A DNA stretch of 64,000 nt from Viola odorata (taxonomy: Eukaryota > Streptophyta > Magnoliopsida > Malpighiales > Violaceae), in NCBI GenBank assembly GCA_963691705.1, contig OY829538.1, positions 46,527,151-46,591,150 on the forward strand. Reading direction: 5' to 3'. A model generated the notes under the pieces. That model worked only from the letters and a program-made list of their open reading frames with translations, did no database searches and had not been told where the DNA came from. Both the position numbers and the translations under genes were made by a program. How positions within the stretch are numbered: the stretch's first letter is position 1; every line of letters starts with the position of its first letter. This document shows, one piece after another, positions 55,477 to 64,000 of the stretch.

Positions 55477-58400
55477 ATGTCTCCTCCTCCACCGTCACCG
55501 TCCGCAGAAGCGGAGCTCATAGTCAAGAATCGATTTCTCGGCTTCTTAATCTGGCAATCCCTCCCCTCCCTTCTCATCTACATCCTCTTCAAATCCCTCT
55601 TCTTCTCTTTCTCCTTCTCCTTCCTCTCCTTCTTGTCTTTCCTCATTTTCTTTCTGTCTCAGCTCCTCTTCTCCATCGCCCTCTCTTTCACCTCCTGCCC
55701 ACTCCCCCTCCCCTTACTCCCTTCCTTCTCTTCTCTCCGTTCCCTCCCTTCCTCTAGTCTGCCACTCTTTCTATTCCTTTTCCTCCTTGCTTCCGCATTC
55801 TCTGGACTCCTTTCTATCCTCTCGTTTTCTGGCTTGGATGGGATACACCTAATTCGCCGATCTTCTTTTCGGGGTTACACTCTAGGCTTCCTCTATGCTT
55901 TGTTCTTTATCTATCATAGGCGCTGGGTTCTCGAGTTCCCTATTGTTCAGGTAATCGCCCATTTTGGGTTTAGGTTTATTGTCGTTCTAGATTGTGTGTT
56001 GGTTTTAGGGTTCAGGGTTTATGTGCTCTTTGTTTCTCTTATAAGCTGATTTGTATGTGAGGGTTTAAGGGTTTAGTTTGCTCATAACATTCTTCTTCTT
56101 TTTTCTCCTTTTCTTTTTTGAAAAGACTGTACTTTTCATACTGATGATCATTTTACTTGTTCTTGTGATGGAACAGCGGCCACCGTTTTTTAGTTTCAAG
56201 ATGGGGATTTCGTTGGCAGTGAGGAGGGCTTTCAAGCTATCGACTATGGCTTATGTGTTTTCAAGCGTTTTGATGCTGTTTCTTCCAGATCAGTTTAAGA
56301 GTAAGGGGCCAATGGGGAAATTTATCACCGAGCAGATTGTTCACTACTTAGGGAGCTGTTGTCTGTTTTTGTGTTGGGAGTTATGTCATCATTTACATCA
56401 GGTTGGTCTCCTTTAATTTTACCTTCTCTTTTAGTTTTTAGGAAAAGAAAAACATAAATGAATGTGTGATGTCTTTGTTGGTTGTGTATTGAAAAAATGT
56501 TTCTTTTCTAACAAAAGTGAAATTATTCTGCAATGCATGCTCTGAGTAGATAACATCCTTTTGATGATTTGTTTCTTCTAATAACTTGTGAGTTTTAGCC
56601 CAAGAAGTAAATAGCACCTACAAACAATAACATCTTGCTATCTAATCACATTGATCATTTTGCTAGCCACTGCCAAATACTGAAGATTATTGTCTCTCTC
56701 AAATCTACATTTTGGATGAATTTAATAGGGTGAAGGCCTCTATTTTCTTTGGAGAAAAGGGACACGAGAGGGTAAATGTTGTGTTACAAGGGGCTAGCAT
56801 GCTAGTCTTTTCCTTGTTGCCACTACAGAACCTTCTCCCGGCACTATGTGGTTTATCTGCTGTTTTCTCTTATCGTGTACAATGTCTTCTAATGTTGGTT
56901 TAATACTCCACTCAATTTTTTCCGTATAAGAATTAGTCATCCTCATGTTATTATTATTATTTTTATTTTTATTATTAGTATTATTATTATTTTTATTCTC
57001 TATTGAATCTTGTGTGTTCATAACTTATCTTATATGTTTGTTTACACGCAAATGGCATTTTTTATATATGTCTTGCTTTCTTATTCTGTGTCTAAAATCA
57101 TCTTTAGCTGTCAATCTTCTCTTTGCTGTTTTTTTTCTCTTAATTCCTTTATTTTGGCATCTTGATTATCATGAGAAGGTGTTACACACAAAAAGGTTTA
57201 CATTTGCACCACCAAAAGGATCAGCAGCAGCAGAGACGAATCCAAGTGAACCTCTCCTTGCTGTTTTGGAGGAGAGCACACCAAATTCACTTCTACAGTA
57301 CCTTGCATATCTTGATCTTTGCATGGTCTGTGAGTATAATGTAGATACATGGAGGCGAGCTGCATTCTTTGAAGAAACTGGTGAGACTTACAGAAGAGTT
57401 GTAGCTGCATGCTTGAGGCCTTTGGAGAAGCTTTCATCTAACATAGCTGAAGGCTTCGAAGGTGGTTCTTTTGACAAAGCACTCCTAGCATCCAACCAGC
57501 TGCAGTCGCCATCTGACTCGCAATTAGATGCAAAATATTGTGAACTGGTGAAAAACTTCCAGGTATTTAAAGTCTGGTGAATCTACTCAGAAATCTAGAA
57601 CATATGCTTTTTAATTGTGCGTAGAGGTTAACTTACAATATCCTTGTTTAAACAGAATAATAGGTCATTGGTACTTGTCATTGTCAATGTTTCTTTGTTT
57701 CAATATGCAAAACTAGGACCAACCTATTCACTTTAAGATAGTTTTTACTGCTTACTCTTACTAACTACTAATCCAAAGCAGACCCAAGATTGATTCCTTA
57801 CCTGATCAATGGAAAAAAAGCAGGGCCCTTCCTACTTACCAGAGACTCATGCTAAACTACAAAAATATTTGTAGTTGTGTCAGATTTTGAAGAGTACAAC
57901 TTGCAAGGATTGGAGTTATTTGTATCAATGATGGACAAAGATGGAAGCAACCTATGAAGGTGTATAAAAGGCAGCAAATGACTAGTTCTGGTTCTTAAGC
58001 CTTGATTTGGCTCATGAGCAATGATAGGAAACTTAGTTTAGATTTTGGGTAGGTCTTAAGTTTAGAGTCGAACTTTTGGTTGTTGTTAATTACTCCCTCC
58101 GGCCCAAATTAAACGTCGCTTTGACTTTGGACACACATATTAAGGAAACCGGATGACTCACTATTTGAAACAATTTTGCCCCTTACTTTTTCTTGAACGT
58201 ACGAGCGGTACAAAACTACGTTCGAGAAAAAGTAAGGGGCAAAATTGTCTCAAATAGTGAGTCATCCGGCCTCCTTAATATGCGTGCCCAAAGTCAAAGC
58301 AACGTTTAATTTGGGCCGGAGGGAGTATGTTTTAATAAGTCAGGAGTATTTCTTTAATTTCTAGTATAGGTCTAAATCGAAAGTCTTTTCTTTAGGGATT

Positions 58401-59922
58401 GTTATGCTGTATATAACTGTGCAGTAATATAGTTGTAACCCTAAACTTTTTTGGTAACTACCATTTTAAGTCATAAACCTTCTATTTATCAGCGAAACCT
58501 TTATATAAATCCCAGTTAAGTTCATTTTTAGAGATTTTGCCAGTGTTCATATCAACTAATGATCCAGGTGAGGAGGTGACACTACAATTGACTGTCACAT
58601 CAGCAAATCCCTAACTGGTGCCTCTGGAAAATTCTGAAAGATTCAGGACATGATTGAGAAACATCACAGATTTAGAACTTAGAACTGAAATTGGAATTCC
58701 CAGAAATTTTATTGGAGTAGACGTATAGTTTCACTATAGCCTTTCAGGGAGACTATTCTATACAAGTTCCTGATAGCTTAGGTTATAGCTTTGTGAATAA
58801 ACATATTCCAAATGCTTGAAGTTATTTTTTGAGCATCTCTTTCTCAGGCTGGGTAAGCAACTAGGCAATTGGCATTTGAAACCTCTTCGATCAACAAAAT
58901 TATAGCTGATCTTCCTTCCTTATAAGGTTATACGTGTCTAAATCATGCTGTTGAGAAAAGGCCTTGTACAAATTCTTGTCTTCTAAATTTATTGTCTTTT
59001 AATTCTGTGGTCTTCCTATTTGTTTTCCGGGGTGTTTGCTTTTGCATTTTATGCATGGTTTATGTAAAACATATCCTGTAATACTTGCTAATTTGTACAT
59101 ATAAGATTCCAGTGCAAAAGATTCCTCGTTATAGAAATCGTTCCATTGTTCATATTCCATCCCTAAGCGAATGATTCAATGACCTTGTGTTTATGACTTC
59201 CATATTTTCATAATGGTAAAATTATGAGCAGCTTTGCATCTCTTTTGTTTGAAACTAAGATATCACGTATGTTTTGGGTTTCCTTAAATGCTACTGATAA
59301 AAGTTTGAACTTATGAAGTCTGTTGGAACCTTTACTCGTAGAAGGATAGAAGTACCCTGTTATGAAAAAAAAATGCTTGAATTTGGTACTTTGTGTTTAA
59401 TGAATTGATGGGTCAATTTAACTGTTTTTCTTTTTCTTTTTCTTTTTCCCACAGCTATGTGCATGGTGTGCCAGGGCTGCTTCCTCGTTGACTGCACTCT
59501 CACACAAAGAGGACAGATTAGGGGTTGCGCAACTCACAGGTAGTAATGCTGCTATCGTCTCAACACTTGTATCTAGCCTGCTTGCTGTTGAAGCATTGAT
59601 GGGGAAGAAGACAAACTTGCAGCCGCAGCACCAGTTGACAGGTCCAGCGGGTATTAAGTGGGCCACTTCAAACACAGGAAGGAGGGATGTTGTAATGGCT
59701 AAAAGAAGAGGTGGTCCTCTACATTCAAAAGCGTACGCTATGGCTGATGTGCTAAGCGCATCAATTTACTGTGTCGTGTCTGCTTTCCACGACGAGATGC
59801 TGACTAGTGCGAAATCAGGTCTTCTAGAGAAGGACTGGATTATCAAGGGCAAGCCTCTGTTTGGAAGCCATGAGCTGCTTGTGCAGAAATTAAGAACTTT
59901 CCTAGATTTTCGGGCTAGCTAG
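55477..59922 (+). CDS. NDC1: Nucleoporin NDC1, four exons (516 aa)
   Basis: Exons: 55477-55950, 56177-56401, 57179-57562, 59455-59922, all with GT-AG borders and phase 0. The start ATG 55477 follows aaaaa and gives [30 protein letters not shown]. Exons 1 and 2 encode several long hydrophobic helices ([53 protein letters not shown]), consistent with the six-helix membrane part of NDC1. Exons 3 and 4 encode the soluble half ([43 protein letters not shown], ending [10 protein letters not shown]). NDC1 anchors the nuclear pore complex in the nuclear envelope. The gene looks complete. The 56.4-57.2 and 57.6-59.5 kb stretches are introns; intron 2 has an ATT-rich microsatellite (about 56945-57000). 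Homology is judged from memory of plant NDC1. Confidence 0.88.
58091..58327. mobile_element. Stowaway MITE in NDC1 intron 3
   Basis: Inverted ends ctccctccggccc and gggccggagggag at 58093-58325 (233 bp), flanked by TA on both sides. The interior is an almost perfect foldback. Ends and TA target fit Stowaway (Tc1/mariner derived). Confidence 0.92.
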
Positions 59923-60024
59923 GTACTGAGTTCTGAGTAAGCCTTCTGTATTTTTCCATTCCTTGAATCATTAGAAGGAAGCAACAGGGAGATGGTCTTG
60001 TTTGTTGTAAGCAACATTTACATT

Positions 60025-60102
60025 GTCAATTTTGCTTTGGAGGACAAAAAGAATGTGTTTGGTGTCAATTTTGCTTTGGAGGACAAAAAGAATGTGTTTG
60101 GT
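60025..60102. repeat. Tandem duplication of 39 bp after NDC1
   Basis: A 39-bp unit starting gtcaattttgctttggagg occurs twice, 60025-60063 and 60064-60102, with no differences seen. It lies about 100 bases past the NDC1 stop, perhaps in the 3' UTR. Confidence 0.9.
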
Positions 60103-61656
60103 GGCTGGTAGGCTGCACATGAATCAATTGTGTTGCTAATTCAATTGCAATTATACATATACAAACTATTAAATCAAAGTATGAGGAGAACTATTGTAGC
60201 AGGCTAGCAGCTACATAACAGTCACGGCTTATAACAAAGCCACGGCCGTGTGACTTGTAATTTTCTTTTTCAACAGCGGACAGCTTTTATTATTTCATAA
60301 TAAATCTACTTTTGATTCCTGGACAAGCTTTTCTAATTAATTGGATATTTAATATTACTGAAATTTAATCATAGGATAAAAATCGTGAAATACTAATATT
60401 TTAACTCGTGTAGTATATAACTTTTATGTTGCTTATATTAAATAATACGGTATAAAATGAACTTGAATAAGTTACGTAACAGTAAAAATGTCTCACATTC
60501 GTGTATGAAAAATGAAAAAATTTATGTTATAGTTTGTGAATCGTTCTTTTTCAAAATATATATTAAAAAAAGAGGTGGTGTTATTCCCATACCCCCAAAT
60601 CAATGGGATGGATTTAAATGCGGAAATAGATTTTTGTGTGTGTGGTTACATATGGTACTACATAGATTTTTTTAGTTTATTTACACTCTAATATAAAAGT
60701 TAACACGTATAAAATATTTAGGAACCATCTTAAAAAATTATAAAAGTTAATAAATTATATTTTGGAAGTTTTGATTTATTTGCCACTATTAGAAAATTAA
60801 TTTAAATTTTAAATTATTTCTAAATTCTAATTAAATTTTCCGGATTAAATATCAAACTTTTGGATGAATAAAGATATGATTAATTGAATTTTTTTAACAT
60901 TTAAAGACTGTATTAAAAAATTAAAAAAATGGAGGAAAAATATAATTTTTTGGTTAATTAAATAGGATTAATTGAAAATTATAAAATTTAAGGAATTAAA
61001 CCCGTATTTTTGAAAAAAATTGGATGGCTAAGGCCCACCCTGGCACACCCCTGCTTCAAATTGTTGTTCTCACCTCCTTTACTCAAGATGTTACTATACT
61101 ACATATTCTCATCTATATTATATAGTTAATAATTTTTTTAATACTTAAACAAAAAGAATTATAATACATATTAATAAAAAATTAAGACAAAAAATTATAT
61201 TAATAAAAATAATAAAAAACAAGAACTAAATTTAAATTTGTTTTAAACACCCCTTGTACAATAATTTTGTAATGCTTCAATTAAAAAAAAAAAAGTGATG
61301 TTAAGAAAAACCAATGAATAGCATGGTTGCCAAATTAATTAAGTTAATATGGAGTCCCTCAGAGTAGGATATTTTGATTATTATTTTTCTTTAGATTATA
61401 AGTTTAATTAATTTTAATTAATTGGTACTATAACCTTTTCAGTTTAAGAATTAAAAACAATATTTTTAATAAAAAAATAGCTAAAAGATGAGGATAAGTA
61501 GCGTAGTAAAATCATGAGTTAAAGGTGTGAGAGTTACAATTTGAGGCCCTAAAAAAAATTGTTGCTGTGAACTCCCTCTCCCGATTCCTTGACTATTAAT
61601 GTACTTCAATTTCTTTGTTACAGCTACTTTATTGATATATTAATTTTAATTTACAG
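60103..61656. other. AT-rich intergenic spacer between NDC1 and PRL1-like locus
   Basis: Very AT-rich with long A and T runs. I see no gene. ggcacacccctg near 61043-61054 resembles a hAT-type end (caggggtgtgcc), but no partner is found. Confidence 0.45.
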
Positions 61657-64000
61657 CTAAATGCTGAATATCAAGGAATTAAAAGCTTGGGTGAGCTCTC
61701 GCGCCAAGTTAATGCTGTTGGAAAAGATTCTGGCCAGCAATCTTCACAGCCAACCAGTGTGCTGGCTCTTCCTGGTGTTAACTTTGAGCCCATGTGCTTG
61801 TTATTGTTAGCTGAATATAGCTTAGTTAGGTCATGCATTCGAACCAACATTCATTTGACATGTTAATTGTTATTCAGGTCCGAATGGTTCTAGTGATCTA
61901 CCTAACAATGGGGCTCAGAATGCATTGACTGCCGGTCCATCTTTGCAGCCTGTTAGTGCTCTCTCTTGAAGTTGTCGTTGTTTTCTGTAGTATTTTATTT
62001 TATTTTATTTTTGTTGGTGCTTATTAATTTCTTGCTTCTCTTCAGAAATGATGTTGGTCCATCAGGTATAAGTACTGCAGTTATTTCTGCTTCTGGTTCA
62101 TCTGACAGGTTCGAAATCTTAAGTGCCTATATTCATGAGACAGTATTTCATGTCTTATTTTTTATCTGTCCACCTTATTAGACCTATCTAGAATATGATC
62201 TCCAACTTCATACACTCTTTTTTTCCAATGTCTATGCCCATTGTCAGGGCACCTATTACTTTTTTTTCTTTTCAGAATTGCTATCCTTTTAGTTTCTGAT
62301 ATTTTGGTAACTCTTGTACTCTTCTTATAGGAACTTCACAACCTCGGCCCTTGTGGAAAGGATCCCAAGCAGATGGCCACGGCCTGTTTGGCGTGCTCCA
62401 TGGAAGAACTATAGGGTAATATTCTTTCTATTGTTGATACTGACATTCCTTCATCTTCACTTGTTATCCTTAATCTTTTTTTTTTTTTTGAAGGGTTGTT
62501 ATCCTTAATCTTGAACTATCTTTTTGTGCTATTGTTTATTGGTCAGATATGCTTCATAAGACACTTCTCCTTTCTAAATTTGTTCTTCATCCTTTTGTTT
62601 TTTGTTAGAATGCATGCAATTTCTGGTATCTTAGTGCGTTGATACACATTAAATTCGTTGAGTAGTCATCAGTGGCCATTTGGGTTGGGTGAGATCAGTT
62701 GCGTTTGATCCAAGTAATTCATGGTTCTGTACTGGTTCTGCTGATCGAACAATCAAGGTATTATATGTTAAATTTATGTTTGGATGACACATAGATCCAT
62801 ATGTGATGCCACTATGCAACTTCTGAGGGTTTTTCTTACTCCTTTCTAGATATGGGACGTGGGAACTGGAAGATTAAAGCTCACACTAACAGGACACATC
62901 GAACAAATATGAGGTTCGCTGATAATTAATTACTGCTGGTGACAGTCTATTTTTCAATAATAACTAGTGGGTGATAAAATGGTGAATTAATACTTTCTTT
63001 TTCAGGCCTTTCTGTCAGTCAAAGACACACCTATATGTTTTCTGCTGGTGATGATAGCAGGTCAAGTGCTGGGACCTTGAGCAGAATAAGGTAAGAATTA
63101 TGATCATTTTTTTGCTAAATCTGCTCTCTCAAGTATATTGCTGGTGAATTTTGTCGTTGAATCTTAAATTGGTTTTTAGGTTGTTCGATCTTATCATGGT
63201 CATCTCAGCGGTGTCTACTGCTTGGCTATCCATCCCACTATCGACCTATTGCTTACAGGAGGGCGTGATTCAGTCTGCCGGGTAGGGAATATTCTTGTGA
63301 TGGAGATTATCTCTAGTGCTAGGTTCATGCAGCATATTTCTCTTCCCTGGAAAAAAGACTTTTTATTCTTGCCTTTGATTTTGGGATTTAAATAATAACT
63401 TGTGAGTACTAATTTTCAGGTCTGGGATGTTCGTACCAAGGTGCAAGCTTTTGCACTTTCTGGGCATGATAATACAGTGTGCTCTGTGTTCACTCGACCT
63501 ACGGTATGCGGTATTTTCTTATTTGTGTTTACTAGCAATGGATTGTGCTGTGAGAACTTAGAATGTTGGGTTTTATAGGTTTAGTTAATTTGCAAATGTG
63601 TTTGTGTGTGCTATTAGTTTAAATCTACTACTTTTCATTTCCAGGATCCACAAGTGGTTGTTGGTTCCCATGACTCGACCATCAAGTTCTGGGACCTTAG
63701 ATATGGTTAGATAAAGGTTATTGTAACTAGTCTATGTTTTGTTGTCTATTAATTTCATAGAGGTTAGCAAATTAACATTTTGTCTTGCAGGCAAGACTAT
63801 GCTGACTCTCACGCAGCACAAGAAATCTGTAAGAGCCATGGCATTGCATCCTACTGAGTAAGTACACATATCTCACTTGCTATTTATTGTTACGATCTCT
63901 TTTTGATTTAGGGGATAATGGGAGTATGTGGTTCTGGGATTGGAAGAGTGGTCACAATTTCCAGCAAGCCCAGACAATCGTGCAGCCTGGTACCTGACTG
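61657..64000 (+). pseudogene. PRL1: PRL1-like WD40 splicing regulator, broken, runs off the window
   Basis: Exon-like blocks separated by short introns spell a pleiotropic regulatory locus 1 protein: NAEYQGIKSLGELSRQVNAVGKDSG, then LVERIPSRWPRP and APWKNYR (62331-62415), [105 protein letters not shown], then MWFWDWKSGHNFQQ. PRL1 is a WD40 member of the spliceosome-linked NTC/MAC complex. Lesions: TGA at 62910-62912 (HIEQI then stop), a missing base near 63055 (expected KQVKCWDLEQNK), and at least one exon absent between HPTE (63857) and the WFWDW block (63912 on). The initiator exon is also not seen. Probably a decayed duplicate. Confidence 0.8.

Noticed and set aside
61043..61054. hAT-like end cacacccctg
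   Set aside because: No opposite end or 8-bp duplication could be found.

Overview
The window is plant nuclear DNA, most likely from a eudicot. It shows spliced GT-AG genes, a nucleoporin NDC1 gene, a PRL1-like WD40 locus, AT-rich intergenic DNA and plant-type transposons. No prokaryotic signal is present. I cannot name the species.

About 54 kb (1-54361) is a four-level nest of mobile elements. The outermost is a PIF/Harbinger DNA transposon: its Myb/SANT-like gene is at 256-1246, its DDE transposase gene at 52503-53917 and its 3' end at 54358. Its left end lies before the window. Between its two genes sits a Ty3/gypsy element of the dual-RNase-H (Tat) type, here called element 1 (plus strand, 1278-51471, 5-bp duplication GAGTC on both sides). 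Element 1 was hit three times: by a 981-bp hAT-type MITE (4712-5692, 8-bp duplication), by a related Tat element in opposite orientation, element 2 (minus strand, 5859-21074, duplication GTGCA), and by an Ogre-like gypsy element (31107-47537) preceded by an odd LTR fragment (29247-31106). Without its insertions element 1 is about 15.7 kb; element 2 is 15.2 kb. By eye the LTR pairs differ by about 2.1% (element 1), 1.4% (element 2) and 0.2% (Ogre-like), which agrees with the nesting order.

The most interesting feature is shared by elements 1 and 2. Between pol and the 3' LTR each carries a conserved cassette of four genes on the strand opposite to gag-pol, called here alpha, beta, A and B. A and B are paralogues that resemble the plant 'putative gypsy type transposon' domain (Transposase_28) followed by a coiled coil, and both have introns. 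Alpha and beta are small families I do not recognise. The antisense genes have their own TATA-like boxes, often with a CACGTG G-box, at matching places in both elements. Tandem repeats of about 80-115 bp separate the convergent ends of pol and gene B. Most of these reading frames, like gag-pol, now carry stops or frameshifts.

The Ogre-like element has 2567-bp LTRs, an extra ORF1 before gag (DUF7745-like), gag-protease, a 156-bp intron that joins the protease frame to pol, dual RNase H and integrase. Pol is intact, but ORF1 has a frameshift and gag a stop.

Right of the Harbinger end the window holds host sequence: a complete four-exon NDC1 gene (55477-59922) with a Stowaway MITE in its third intron, then an AT-rich spacer, then a PRL1-like WD40 locus (61657 to the window end) that looks like a pseudogene.
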